Counted from the stretch's first letter, positions 27,680-36,213 are shown. The stretch: 64,000 nucleotides of DNA from Filimonas zeae (GCF_014641615.1 NZ_BMIB01000001.1:806769-870768), one strand, 5' to 3'. Notes: generated from the letters alone by a model not told the origin. Numbers and translations are program-made.

Positions 27680-28009
27680 ATGGAAACGATTATGGTTCCT
27701 ACAGAAGCTGACATTAAAAGATGGATTAAGGAGGCATTTCAGGAGTGTTTTGAACAGCTACAGCAGGGTGATACCGGTTTGAATATAACGGAGCCGGAAC
27801 AGCTGTTAAATCGTAAGGAAATAGCAGGGATGTTGCGCGTGTCGCTGGTTACCCTCCATGAATGGATGAAAACGGGTTTGCCGTTTACAAAGCAGGGTGG
27901 TAGGGTGTATTTTTTACAGTCTGAGGTCATGCGCTATCTGAAAAAACAACAAGGTAAGGTGCGGCAAATGTATCCGAAACAAACAGTGTTGGTTAAGAAG
28001 CGCGCTTGA
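27680..28009 (+). CDS. Helix-turn-helix (excisionase-like) DNA-binding protein
   Basis: This 109-residue protein has a MerR/excisionase-type winged helix: LLNRKEIAGMLRVSLVTLHE, then WMKTGLPFTKQGGRVYF and SEVMRYLKK (about residues 45-95). Proteins of this type in Bacteroidota elements serve as Xis-like recombination directionality factors or transcription regulators. It lies 570 bases after the integrase on the same strand. A role in excision is plausible but not shown. Confidence 0.75.
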   Translation: METIMVPTEADIKRWIKEAFQECFEQLQQGDTGLNITEPEQLLNRKEIAGMLRVSLVTLHEWMKTGLPFTKQGGRVYFLQSEVMRYLKKQQGKVRQMYPKQTVLVKKRA

Positions 28010-28436
28010 TAGAAAACCACCTATCGGTTATCAGAAAGGTGGTCTGCAGAGGTGTAATATGCAAAGTGTTGAATTCGTAAATCGGCTACAGTCATGGTTT
28101 TACCCTGAGCTTTGTCGGTTTATTAGTTTTTCCTGCGGAAAAAATTAAAAAACTTCCCGGATCGATACCGGGAAGACGTACTTCAATTTTTGGGGACTAT
28201 CCTAATGAGGTTATCCCCGTTTTTGTGCCGCCCAATCTTCAGGCAGAACGATTTTATCTCAAATAGTAGAAAACTATGCTGTAGGCTATTGGAAGTGTTT
28301 GAACGGAATGTGTTTCGTAAGGATTCCGGGTTTTTTCGTTTTGTTGAACCTGTAGTTACCAGATACTTGCCCCGTAAGTCACGCGATCCGGCTTTACGAA
28401 GAAAGAAGTATGTGATGTTTATATATAGGTAATGAA
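28010..28436. other. Intergenic region with one terminator and no gene
   Basis: The only feature I see here is the hairpin at 28153-28175. No frame in it looks like a gene. Confidence 0.5.
28153..28175 (-). terminator. Rho-independent terminator of the leftward kinase-like gene
   Basis: CTTCCCGG (28153-28160) pairs with CCGGGAAG (28168-28175) around a 7-nt loop. On the minus strand it runs into a T-rich tract, so it should end the leftward transcript from 29180, about 260 bases after that gene's stop. Confidence 0.7.
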
Positions 28437-29180
28437 TCATGCTCTGATCTGTGCTTCTTTCCCAATACTAATACAATCAGGGATAGTGACGGTAAATGAT
28501 GTTAGGTTTGTAGTAGATGAACTGGACGCCGTAATAGTTCCTCCCAGTGCTTCGGTAAAAAGCTTACTGATAAACAACCCCAGTCCTGAACCTGCGGAAC
28601 CTTTCTGTAGTTGCGTGAAAGGCTGAAAAATGGTAGTGACTTTATCAGCTGGTATTGGTGTTCCATAATTGTTGACATTAATAATTAATGTATGGCCAAT
28701 GCAATCGCACCATATTTCAATGGCGGTTCCATAGAAGCTATACTTAATGGCATTAACTATTAGGTTGCGTAATAACTGCTCTGTGAGATTTTTATCCGTG
28801 TAGATCGGGCAAAATTGCAGGTAGTCAGGAATATTCAGTATCAGTTTCCTTTCAGTATTCAGGTCATATATTGTTGACCTGTTTACTATTGGTGTAATCC
28901 ATTTACCGAATTCTACGAATTCCATTTCGGGCTCAATTAAAATAGAGCCGTCCATCAACTTGATACTGCTTAAAAGATTATCAACAAGGGTAACTGTGTT
29001 TGTTGCTGCTACCTTAGCTGCATGTAAATGCAGTTCAGGGCTTTTCCCTTTTGACACAAAATCACATAAAGCAGGTATTGCGCCACAGGTGTTCTTTACT
29101 TCGTGAGCAATGATCGCAAGGAAAAGCTTCATTGCTTCTATTTCCTTCGCTGATCCGTTAGTCGTAGCTGAATAGTACAT
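28437..29180 (-). CDS. Soluble histidine-kinase-like protein
   Basis: This 247-residue protein has a HisKA-like helix with the phospho-acceptor motif LAIIAHEVKN (His26), then an ATP-binding HATPase domain: N box LIVNAIKYS, a G1-like region VNNYGTPIP, and G2 GSAGSGLGLFISKLF. It has no sensor domain or membrane segment. CTnDOT uses the RteA/RteB two-component pair to control transfer; this may be a minimal relative, but no response regulator is adjacent. It could also be a free-standing kinase acting on a partner elsewhere. The signal it senses is unknown. Confidence 0.75.
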   Translation of the reverse strand: MYYSATTNGSAKEIEAMKLFLAIIAHEVKNTCGAIPALCDFVSKGKSPELHLHAAKVAATNTVTLVDNLLSSIKLMDGSILIEPEMEFVEFGKWITPIVNRSTIYDLNTERKLILNIPDYLQFCPIYTDKNLTEQLLRNLIVNAIKYSFYGTAIEIWCDCIGHTLIINVNNYGTPIPADKVTTIFQPFTQLQKGSAGSGLGLFISKLFTEALGGTITASSSSTTNLTSFTVTIPDCISIGKEAQIRA

Positions 29181-29733
29181 AAGGCAACTATTAATTAAGG
29201 TGAAAGAAAACCAGATTATGAAACTTGCAGGGGAATTGGGTAATTGGCCCTTTGATTAAGGTGGGATATTGGGAATGGGTGATAAATACTTTCGCAGCCG
29301 GTAACTTATCGGATAATAATATCTGTTGCTTACATGCAATTGATGTGGACTGAAAAGGCATTGTCACGTTTTTAAATGGAAGAAAATAGTAGTCGAAGCT
29401 TTAATGGCACTTATAGCAATGCAATAAGTGTTGGAACCTGCTATCCGTACCCAGGGCCGTGACAAAGCCCATTCTACCCCTTGCGGGGTAGTTACCGACG
29501 GTATAAGCAGGCCCAACACCTATTGCGTGGTGCAAGATAGGCAAGTTGGGCCTTTGCTTACCCTCGCCGGTAGAATTTGTCACGTTCTGGATGCGAGAAG
29601 CTAAAGCCGTAACCCTCGTTTGCGGGTTTGACTAATATTTTTCTACTCCAAATATATGCTTTTGTCATTAAAAAGCATAATTAAGACCTCAAAAATTTAG
29701 TGCGATAGGGCAAATATTACCGGCAAAAGTTGA
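29181..29733. other. Intergenic region containing the structured segment
   Basis: This 553-base gap between divergent regulator genes has no convincing protein gene. Its centre (29421-29584) folds into several long helices and is listed separately. AACCC/GGGTT at about 29611-29627 forms one more hairpin, before a T-rich stretch. Confidence 0.5.
29421..29584. other. Highly structured segment, candidate RNA or DNA site
   Basis: Long complementary stretches nest here. CGTGACAAA (29458-29466) plus TTCTACC (29472-29478) pair with 29569-29584, 16 bp with a 5-base bulge. Within that, TAAGC (29504-29508) and AGGCCCAAC (29509-29517) pair with 29545-29560. CTACCCC (29474-29480) pairs with GGGGTAG (29485-29491). 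A competing helix pairs 29421-29434 with 29513-29526 with one mismatch. The mutually exclusive helices suggest a structured RNA or a DNA site such as an origin; neither strand can be chosen from sequence alone. Confidence 0.5.
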
Positions 29734-30234
29734 ATGCCTGATAGCCATTACTTAAAAGAGAAACAAGTCTTACTCGGACGTAGAATTGGTATATTAAGAG
29801 TTAAGGCTGGATTCAAAACTAAACGTGAGGTTGATGTATTATTCAGTGGCCCTGACACCAAATCATCGGTTATAAGCAGATTAGAGAAGGGAGTAAGTGT
29901 TGAGCTTAGAACAATAGTACGATTGGCTAATATCTTTAAGATGCCTGTTTACTGCTTTTTTGATTTTGAAGGGAAGTTTAGGGTTAGCATTAGTGAAAAG
30001 TATTCTTATGATTTGGAGCAGAGATTAGCTAGTGTAAAGAAGATGCTAGGAAAAAACATCGTGAAGGCTAGAACTGAAAAGGGATGGTCCCAACTTGATT
30101 TGGAAGTCGCGTCTGGTGTTGACAAAGCCACTATCGGTTATTTTGAAAGAGGAAGTGAGAATATAAAATTTAATAGTATTGTTATAATCGCAGAAGCGCT
30201 GGGTATCAATATTTGGCAGTTGTTTAAAGCTTAA
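29734..30234 (+). CDS. Transcriptional regulator with two XRE-type HTH domains
   Basis: This 166-residue protein has two HTH_XRE units. The first (about residues 10-75) is divergent: LGRRIGILRVKAGFKTKREV and SSVISRLEKG, then LRTIVRLANIF. The second (about 105-165) is canonical: LGKNIVKARTEKGWSQLDLE, KATIGYFERG, and FNSIVIIAEALGINIWQLF. It probably represses nearby element genes. The start codon at 29734 follows the structured segment by 150 bases. The gene is AT-rich compared with the chromosomal part. Confidence 0.8.
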   Translation: MPDSHYLKEKQVLLGRRIGILRVKAGFKTKREVDVLFSGPDTKSSVISRLEKGVSVELRTIVRLANIFKMPVYCFFDFEGKFRVSISEKYSYDLEQRLASVKKMLGKNIVKARTEKGWSQLDLEVASGVDKATIGYFERGSENIKFNSIVIIAEALGINIWQLFKA

Positions 30235-30272
30235 TTTCTAAATTTAGTGTCCGGTTAATTCTTGAAACCGGT

Positions 30273-30572
30273 TTATTTCTTGGTCTTTGTTTTCTGGGCT
30301 TTCTCTTTAAATTGTTGCTGTCGAACCTTTTCTTCATGTATTATAAGGACTAAAGTTCTTTCATCAACACCTATCAAGTCTGCAATTTTATAGGCATCCT
30401 CAAAAGTGAACAATGGCGGGTTCTCTATCAACTTGTTAAACCGCTCCGGTGCAGTCTTCATTGCCCTGGCTAAACGTGTCTTTGGTACTGTATCCAATAA
30501 GTCCTTAATATTCTGTATATGGCCTGAATCGATCAGCTTTTTTGCTGTTGAAAATGGTGGTTCGGTTATCAT
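30273..30572 (-). CDS. Small HTH-like protein, possible antitoxin or regulator
   Basis: From the start at 30572 this is a 99-residue protein; the frame is open to 30608, which would add 12 residues. It has an all-helical pattern with DLLDTVPKTRLARAMKTAP and FTFEDAYKIADLIGVDERTL, resembling an XRE-type regulator, and a Lys/Gln-rich tail. It is divergent from the SymE-like gene at 30703. Divergent placement and shared repeats in between suggest that it controls that gene or its own. No family name can be given with confidence. Confidence 0.55.
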   Translation of the reverse strand: MITEPPFSTAKKLIDSGHIQNIKDLLDTVPKTRLARAMKTAPERFNKLIENPPLFTFEDAYKIADLIGVDERTLVLIIHEEKVRQQQFKEKAQKTKTKK

Positions 30573-30606
30573 AGTTACAAAGAAACTGGCCGTCAAAACA
30601 TCCTGC

Positions 30607-30671
30607 ATGATTTGTGTCTAAAATGAGGACTTTTAATAAATGAATCGTGTATGATTTGTGCATGATATGTG
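30607..30671. promoter_or_regulatory. Direct repeats ATGATTTGTG between divergent genes, candidate operator
   Basis: ATGATTTGTG occurs at 30607-30616 and 30651-30660, and ATGATATGTG at 30662-30671, all in the same orientation between the small HTH-like gene and the SymE-like gene. Such repeats are usual regulator-binding sites. Confidence 0.45.
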
Positions 30672-30702
30672 TATTTTTGTTTCGTTATTCTAAATTTGGC
30701 GT

Positions 30703-30978
30703 ATGACGGAACAGAATCAGGCATTCAAAAAACGAAGATTGAAAGTTGCAGAAAAGTGGGGTTATAGAAATAAGCACTGGCAATATCGATTTATGCCGTG
30801 GATTAGTATAAGCGGCAAATGGCTGGAACAGGCGGGATTTAAGAACGGAGATAATGTTGAAATAACTGTCAAGTACGGTCAGCTCATTGTTACAAAAATA
30901 GAAGAAATAAAGCCGGTTGATAAAAAACGCTACGTAAAAAGGTTTACCCAAAAAAGGTTCAGGGTTGAAGACGGTTAG
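30703..30978 (+). CDS. SymE-like toxin (AbrB-fold), type I toxin family
   Basis: This 91-residue protein fits the SymE family: basic N-terminus, then PWISISGKWLEQAGFKNGDN and VEITVKYGQLIVTKIEE, the swapped-hairpin AbrB-like core with the GKWLEQAGF signature. E. coli SymE is an SOS-induced toxin kept silent by the antisense RNA SymR; whether an antisense RNA exists here is unknown. The basic tail is KKRYVKRFTQKRFRVED. It is divergent from a small HTH-like protein, with repeated ATGATTTGTG between. It may act as a stability module of the element. Confidence 0.7.
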   Translation: MTEQNQAFKKRRLKVAEKWGYRNKHWQYRFMPWISISGKWLEQAGFKNGDNVEITVKYGQLIVTKIEEIKPVDKKRYVKRFTQKRFRVEDG

Positions 30979-31010
30979 ACCTTTATTTGTCCTCGGGTTC
31001 TTCTTCCATC

Positions 31011-31664
31011 TCAAATGATCTGTAGTCTTACCAGCACATCCGAAAAATGCTCAAATGCTTTCTCTTCCGCTTCTGCCAGTGTTGAACAAACAGGGTCTGC
31101 CCAATCGGTCATTACCATAAACATTTTGGCTTTCTTTTTCTGGCCCTCCGGGTGATATTTCACAATTACCACCTCCTTGGTATAGGTGTATATGTTTAAT
31201 ATCCTGTCGCTGTATTCTGCTGCAAACTCGGCCAGTACGGCCATATCCTTTTTCTTGGCTTTTGCAAGGCTGTACTTTTTTCGCTTTGCCACCATTTCCT
31301 GAAAACTAAAGTACGTACTAAGGTAGTCTGCAAGACTTAACGCCTGTGTTAGCGATAAAGAAGTCATCGGAATAGATACCTCTTTCGGGAAGCTGGTTCC
31401 GATAAGTATTCCGTGGAGTCGTACTCTTTCGCAGCTGTCCTCACTGAGTTTGTAAATGATGGCGATTTCAAAAGTGTTTTCCCATTGCATAGGATGTATA
31501 AATTCTGGAAAACAACCTGCTTCTGCTGATTTGCGGGTAATATCAGATGCAGGGTAAAATTGTATGGTGCGATGCTCACGCACTTGTTGGTAGATGTATT
31601 CTAATGCGTTGTTGTTGACGCTATCTGTTTTCAACGTGTAGCGTGGTATGCTTACTTGCAACAT
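31011..31664 (-). CDS. Element protein of unknown function, paralogue of the next gene
   Basis: This 217-residue protein is not recognised. It begins MLQVSIPRYTLKTDSVNN and shares with the 31,705-32,439 product the N-terminal IPRY box, an LTQ-LADYLSTY helix in the middle (SLTQALSLADYLSTYFSFQ) and a C-terminal TDW-P-STL-A-E-AFE segment. The two genes are tandem duplicates, now quite diverged. Proteins of this block are usual in conjugative elements of Bacteroidota and have no assigned role. It is read leftward, and ends the block. Confidence 0.65.
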   Translation of the reverse strand: MLQVSIPRYTLKTDSVNNNALEYIYQQVREHRTIQFYPASDITRKSAEAGCFPEFIHPMQWENTFEIAIIYKLSEDSCERVRLHGILIGTSFPKEVSIPMTSLSLTQALSLADYLSTYFSFQEMVAKRKKYSLAKAKKKDMAVLAEFAAEYSDRILNIYTYTKEVVIVKYHPEGQKKKAKMFMVMTDWADPVCSTLAEAEEKAFEHFSDVLVRLQII

Positions 31665-31704
31665 ATTGTAAGTTTTAAGGAGGCTATATTGCTATAGCCT
31701 TTTG

Positions 31705-32439
31705 TTATGCGGTGTAACCCGCGAATAATTTTTGCATTAGTATTTCTGCCGCTGTAGGTGGTGGCGTGATGTAATCCGGTTCTTCCGGCGCTTCAAAATC
31801 TTCTACCAGTTCATTCGCCATTAATTCAAATGCTGCTTCTTCGGCACCTTTCAGCGTGGTTGATTCCGGTTGCATCCAGTCAGTAAGAACAATAAAGGTG
31901 GCCTGGGTATCTTTAATTTTGTCTTTTAGGTATTCGACTATATACACCCTTTCACTGTACTCATAGGCGTTTAACACCTGTTGTGGTTCTTTATCAAACA
32001 AAGCCAGAAAGGGAAAATCATACGGGTGTTGCTGCATAAAAGCAAAAGCATACACCTTTTTAGATTCGCGCATTTTCTGAAAATCCATATAGGTACTGAG
32101 GTAATCGGCCAGATATAAAATTTGAGTGAGCCGCAGCTGATCCAGTGGCAGGGTAACAGCTTCCGGTGTCAGGTTATTCAATGCGGTGCCATGCACTGCA
32201 ACGTGCCTTTTTACGGTATCGTATTCAATGGTGTGAATGATTGCCTCTATGTATTGGCTGGGCGATATTTCAAACAGGAATTTGGGGTATTTAGAAAGAC
32301 GGGGATTGAGCCGTATGTCTTCCGGCAGATAGAACTGTATGCTACCGCGGCGTACGGTTTCATCAAAAATATATTCAGTAGCTTCTTCGCGCAGGCTGTT
32401 CGCCTGACGGCTATATCGTGGTATGGAACATTCCAACAT
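31705..32439 (-). CDS. Element protein of unknown function, paralogue of the previous gene
   Basis: This 244-residue protein shares MLE-SIPRYSRQANSL, LRLTQILYLADYLSTYMDFQ and TDWMQPESTTLKGAEEAAFE with the 31,011-31,664 product. It has an additional acidic and proline-rich tail (EAPEEPDYITPPPTAAE). Only 40 bases separate the two genes. No catalytic motif is seen. It is probably a soluble cytoplasmic protein of the element. Confidence 0.65.
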   Translation of the reverse strand: MLECSIPRYSRQANSLREEATEYIFDETVRRGSIQFYLPEDIRLNPRLSKYPKFLFEISPSQYIEAIIHTIEYDTVKRHVAVHGTALNNLTPEAVTLPLDQLRLTQILYLADYLSTYMDFQKMRESKKVYAFAFMQQHPYDFPFLALFDKEPQQVLNAYEYSERVYIVEYLKDKIKDTQATFIVLTDWMQPESTTLKGAEEAAFELMANELVEDFEAPEEPDYITPPPTAAEILMQKLFAGYTA

Positions 32440-32500
32440 AAGATTTGTTTTAGAAATGATTAATGGAACGGCAAGGGTCGAAATGGCTAGTGTGCGGGCG

Positions 32501-32752
32501 TCATAACAGCGCCTGTAACTGGTAAAAAGTCAGTTGTATAAATAGCTCTTCCGCTGGCATTAGGCTGTAGCACTCCGGAGGGTTACGGGCAGCTTTCAGG
32601 TAATAATTGCGGTATAACTGCCGGGCGCACCGGTGCAGGCGCTTACGCGCGTGGTGCCTGCCAATGGAACGTGTGAGTTTATCCAGTAGTGGCGGTGTAA
32701 TAATTGACAGTATGTATTTAGTCTGTTGTGAGCCTGATATTTTGTTTCCCAT
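32501..32752 (-). CDS. Small hypothetical protein
   Basis: The preferred start at 32752 gives an 83-residue basic helical protein (RSIGRHHARKRLHRCARQLY). The frame is open to 32863, but that would overlap the upstream gene by 65 bases. No family is recognised. Confidence 0.4.
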   Translation of the reverse strand: MGNKISGSQQTKYILSIITPPLLDKLTRSIGRHHARKRLHRCARQLYRNYYLKAARNPPECYSLMPAEELFIQLTFYQLQALL

Positions 32753-32798
32753 TATAGAACTGGCTGTAAGGGTGCCATCCTGTTTTGTGGTGAGGTAA

Positions 32799-33257
32799 TT
32801 AAAAGGCAGTGCCAAAAACCTTATCCAGATATTCCCCGGCGCATGTGTTGATGAAGGTTTCAAAGCCGGTATCTTCTGCCGGGTGCGGCTGTTCTGTGCT
32901 GCTGAGGTAATAAGTCTGGTATACCTCAGCTGCCCACCGGGCGATCAGGGCGGCGCTCTGCTGGTGTGTGGCGGTAAGGTGATCTACCTTTTCAAAAATG
33001 TGATAAGTCAGGGAGGCGGCTATAATGGCTACCGGATCGGTGAGCCGGTTGTCTTCCTCTGTCATGGCCAGTAGTTTTTCAACGTTCACGTATTCATGTG
33101 CGGTGTTGTTGTAAATACTCCAATGTGCTGCCGGTGGCAACGGCCGTTTTAAGAAAAGCAGCATTTCGGGTAAGGTCAGGTTGTACACCTTGGCTATACA
33201 GTTAGAGCCTATGTACATGCCACCTCCAAACTGATCGGTGATATTTATAGTTTCCAT
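32799..33257 (-). CDS. Hypothetical element protein
   Basis: From METINITDQFGGGMY at 33257 this is a 152-residue protein. The frame is open to 33392, but that start overlaps the upstream gene by 71 bases. No signal peptide or known motif is seen; the sequence is mixed helical (VAIIAASLTYHIFEKVDHLT). It lies in the leftward block of element genes, close to its neighbours. Confidence 0.5.
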   Translation of the reverse strand: METINITDQFGGGMYIGSNCIAKVYNLTLPEMLLFLKRPLPPAAHWSIYNNTAHEYVNVEKLLAMTEEDNRLTDPVAIIAASLTYHIFEKVDHLTATHQQSAALIARWAAEVYQTYYLSSTEQPHPAEDTGFETFINTCAGEYLDKVFGTAF

Positions 33258-33321
33258 TCGTTTAGATATTGCATTAAAAAATATTTCATTGGTGCATCCC
33301 CCATTTTTTCCGTTCGCGCAT

Positions 33322-33594
33322 CTATATATGTATAGGCGCGTCTTCTGCGGCAGGCGTTTTCGGTAACTGTTTAAAGCGTCTGGTGTCTTCACCCGTCCAA
33401 AGCAATGTTTCGCCGGTGGCGGTTTTTATAAAGCCTTTACCGTATAGCTGCGTAAATCCGGGGTGCTGCTTTCTGGCTTCACTAATAATTAGTTTAATGA
33501 CGGGTATAGTATCACTGCTCAGGCGCTGCCTCACATAATTTTGTTCCACCAGATTCAGGCTATACCAATATCTTTCACTGATTTTCTTTTGCAT
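33322..33594 (-). CDS. Hypothetical element protein
   Basis: This 90-residue protein (MQKKISERYWYSLNLVEQ) has a helical N-terminus and a strand-rich centre, and no recognisable family. It begins 43 bases after the upstream paralogue gene on the same strand. Confidence 0.45.
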   Translation of the reverse strand: MQKKISERYWYSLNLVEQNYVRQRLSSDTIPVIKLIISEARKQHPGFTQLYGKGFIKTATGETLLWTGEDTRRFKQLPKTPAAEDAPIHI

Positions 33595-33637
33595 AGTGCT
33601 GTGTATTATGCAGGCCCGTGACCGGGCCTGCGGTGTA

Positions 33638-34321
33638 CTAACTTGCTTTCACATTGGTTTGCATATCGACAACCTTTACCACTTCTATTTGCGCCGGGAG
33701 GTTGAAATAAAAGGTAGTCTGGTCTGTTATCTGCCTGCTGATTTCATAATTTGGCAACTTGGTTTGTACCTGTACATTGGCTTGTATGGTCAATTCTATT
33801 AACTGTGGTTTCTTTGATTCTCTCGTTCCCTTCTTTCTGTCGGGGTGTGCTGTGATAGTATTTCTATGCTCCGCCGGGTAATCGCTGTAATAGGCTTTTG
33901 CATATTCTTCGGAATCATGCACGATAGTATTGGCAAGCTGCGTGTATATCTGCTGTAATGTGCTGAATGCGCTGCGCTGTTCGTCTGATATGCTGGTCAT
34001 AGTTTCCACCTGTTCAATGTCTATATTGTAGATAAGCGCGCCTAACCATTTGAACAGCTGCACTGCGCTGATGCCGGTATAATAGATAGTGAGGTCTAAT
34101 AATTCACTGAGGGTGTTAAATTCTTCTTCGGTTTTATATTCCGCGACATAAGACCATTCGTTGAGGTCGCACCATGTGGTAACCAGATCGTTTATTTTCT
34201 TTCTGGTCAGGTCGCGGCAATCAAACCACGTTATTTTGTTCAGACCGTGTTTAACGTGCTGCCGGTCTATGGTGCTGGCAATTGCTTCAAACACTTCAAA
34301 ACTTAGCATTAGTGTTGACAT
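33638..34321 (-). CDS. Element protein of unknown function, paralogue of 35,524-36,213
   Basis: This 227-residue protein begins MSTLMLSFEVFEAIAS and contains AVQLFKWLGALIYNIDIEQV, both mirrored in the product of 35,524-36,213 (FEAVAYQL and MQLYKWLTCIISNIDLHA). The C-terminal half is different and lower in complexity, with a basic stretch (HPDRKKGTRESKKPQ) before a strand-rich end. Function unknown. The repeat of this gene in the same block points to a family used more than once by the element. Confidence 0.6.
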   Translation of the reverse strand: MSTLMLSFEVFEAIASTIDRQHVKHGLNKITWFDCRDLTRKKINDLVTTWCDLNEWSYVAEYKTEEEFNTLSELLDLTIYYTGISAVQLFKWLGALIYNIDIEQVETMTSISDEQRSAFSTLQQIYTQLANTIVHDSEEYAKAYYSDYPAEHRNTITAHPDRKKGTRESKKPQLIELTIQANVQVQTKLPNYEISRQITDQTTFYFNLPAQIEVVKVVDMQTNVKAS

Positions 34322-34383
34322 AGTAATATGTTTGATGAATTTGTAATAGGCCCGCCACCGGATGCAGTAGCGGGCAGTGTTGT

Positions 34384-35172
34384 TTACTCCGGATTGTTTT
34401 TATACCATTCTAAAAATGTCTTAGCCGCCCATCTGCCGTCATTATTTATAAAGCGCTGCCATGCTGATTGCGTATAACTGTAATTGAAACGCAGGTCGCG
34501 TAACTTCTGGCGTACTGCTTCTACCGGCTTAGAAGGAAATTGCAGCTGTATGCGTCCTACTTCGGGGTTTACGATCATGGTGCAGTCCTTGACCGTCTTT
34601 TCTTCCTGTTGTACACTTTCTAACGCTTCCTGCTGCCTGATCCGTTGTTTTACATTGTTGATTTTAGCATTCAGGTTTCTTAGTTCAAAGGATGGTATAC
34701 CTTTTCCAAACACACGGTCAGGCGTATTGAGCTTTGCCCACCGCTCCGGTGTTGATCCGGATAGTTGCATATATCCCTGCTCGTCGTTCTTTCTGATAAA
34801 CTTGTTGATCGCCTTTTTCAGTTCCTGCTCTTTCTCCAGCTTCTCCAGCTTTTCCCGTAACAGTGGTAGTGCGTCCGGGTTGTCGGATGATATGGCCTTA
34901 TTGTCTATAATGGCCTTTGCTTTTTCTTTGTAATACTTGGCTTTATCGTCCGCTGCTACTGATGCCCTCATAGCGTTGTCAGAACGGGCCAGTAAACTGC
35001 GGTGCGCTTTTTCGGAATGATGCCCCACTAAAATCGGCTGGCCGGGTGGTATAACCTGTAGCATGTCGTGCGATTTTTCACAAAGCTTTTCCGAATTCGC
35101 AATGTTCTTTTCTGCCTGATTTTGGGCGTAATCAATACGGTTCTGCTTACGCTCATGATAATTGTGTTTCAT
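34384..35172 (-). CDS. DUF3560 domain protein
   Basis: This 262-residue protein opens with a charged helical region and the DUF3560 signature ILVGHHSEKAHRSLLARSDN (about residues 47-67), followed by a long coiled coil (LREKLEKLEKEQELKKAINK) and a C-terminal domain with RIQLQFPSKP and WQRFINNDGRWAAKTFLEW. DUF3560 proteins are widespread in plasmids and conjugative elements and have no established role. Cytoplasmic. It is in the leftward block, 44 bases from the next gene. Confidence 0.75.
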   Translation of the reverse strand: MKHNYHERKQNRIDYAQNQAEKNIANSEKLCEKSHDMLQVIPPGQPILVGHHSEKAHRSLLARSDNAMRASVAADDKAKYYKEKAKAIIDNKAISSDNPDALPLLREKLEKLEKEQELKKAINKFIRKNDEQGYMQLSGSTPERWAKLNTPDRVFGKGIPSFELRNLNAKINNVKQRIRQQEALESVQQEEKTVKDCTMIVNPEVGRIQLQFPSKPVEAVRQKLRDLRFNYSYTQSAWQRFINNDGRWAAKTFLEWYKNNPE

Positions 35173-35215
35173 GATCTGTTTGTTTTTGATGTTTATTAAT
35201 TGTTGTTGAATTGTG

Positions 35216-35491
35216 TTATTCTTCGATGGGGATTTTATAGTAGCCTTTCGGGTCTATCCAGTATCTGAACCCACCATTGTCGCAGGTGTCTGTTTCCTGA
35301 ATGAGTTCATACACCCAGTTAGCAAGGCATTCGGTACTAAGCTTATAAAGGCTCCACCCGCTCCGGCCCCGCACCTTGTTTTGTGTGGCGTGTTCACGGA
35401 TGGCACCGATAAGGAATGTGCGTTTCTGATCGTGGCAGGCATTATAAATAAGCTGCCACCCTTCCGGTGTAATTGATACACTCCAAGCCAT
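35216..35491 (-). CDS. Small hypothetical element protein
   Basis: This 91-residue protein (MAWSVSITPEGWQLIYNA) contains HDQKRTFLIGAIREHATQ and GGFRYWIDPKGYYKIPI. It is compact and probably globular. It lies just upstream of the DUF3560 gene. No family is recognised. Confidence 0.5.
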   Translation of the reverse strand: MAWSVSITPEGWQLIYNACHDQKRTFLIGAIREHATQNKVRGRSGWSLYKLSTECLANWVYELIQETDTCDNGGFRYWIDPKGYYKIPIEE

Positions 35492-35523
35492 AGGATGAAA
35501 TTTTTAGTGTGGTAAAAAGGGGG

Positions 35524-36213
35524 CTATTTCCAGAATGCGGCCTTTAGTCTTACCTGGGCAATAGTCATAATGGCGGTATTCCTTACCGATATATGCGGAT
35601 GACGCAGGAATTCATTAAGCGCGGCGGCTTTATCGTTGTTTTTCGTGTAGGTCGTAATCTCTACCGCTGCGATAAAGCTGTGTTGGTAACGGTCGTTATA
35701 CTTCCTGTTTTTTCTGGCTTTAGCGGCCTTGGCTTTGGATACCGGTTTTAATGGGGAGTGATTGTTAAAGGTGTTCCACTCCGCCGCCTGATACTCCGGA
35801 GTATTGTTTAAAATAGACTGCGTTACCTGAACGGTTACAGCTTGCAGGAAAAAATAGCTGTCTTTTTGCCCTTGGGTTAGTTCCCGCTCCTCTGCAATAG
35901 CGTGCAGATCAATGTTAGAAATGATACAGGTAAGCCACTTATAAAGCTGCATTTCTGTAATACCGGGGTATGCCCCTGTAAACTTTAAAGGGATATACAG
36001 GTCATCCAACGTAACGCCGTCATGCAAGTTGCCAATAGCTACGGAAAGTTCATTTAATAACATCCAGTGTTGTACGTGTTTTTCAATAAGCGCCGCCCCC
36101 GCTTCGATGCAGGCCGGGTAACGGATCAGCTGATTGTGGGAGCGGGAAACCGGCTTTTTCAACTGATAGGCAACGGCTTCAAATACGATGGGTTCTAATA
36201 CGGTAACTGACAT
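35524..36213 (-). CDS. Element protein of unknown function, paralogue of 33,638-34,321
   Basis: This 229-residue protein shares the FEAVAYQL start region and the QLYKWLTCIISNIDL helix with the product of 33,638-34,321. It has a basic linker (SKAKAAKARKNRKYNDRY) before the strand-forming C-terminus. No catalytic motif. Function unknown. Confidence 0.6.
   Translation of the reverse strand: MSVTVLEPIVFEAVAYQLKKPVSRSHNQLIRYPACIEAGAALIEKHVQHWMLLNELSVAIGNLHDGVTLDDLYIPLKFTGAYPGITEMQLYKWLTCIISNIDLHAIAEERELTQGQKDSYFFLQAVTVQVTQSILNNTPEYQAAEWNTFNNHSPLKPVSKAKAAKARKNRKYNDRYQHSFIAAVEITTYTKNNDKAAALNEFLRHPHISVRNTAIMTIAQVRLKAAFWK

Noticed and set aside
28183..28440. Frames on both strands between the terminator and the kinase-like gene
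   Set aside because: The two strands each carry weak frames with no domain; neither has a credible start.
29401..29583. Minus-strand frame of 60 codons
   Set aside because: It coincides with the structured segment; base pairing explains the sequence better than coding.
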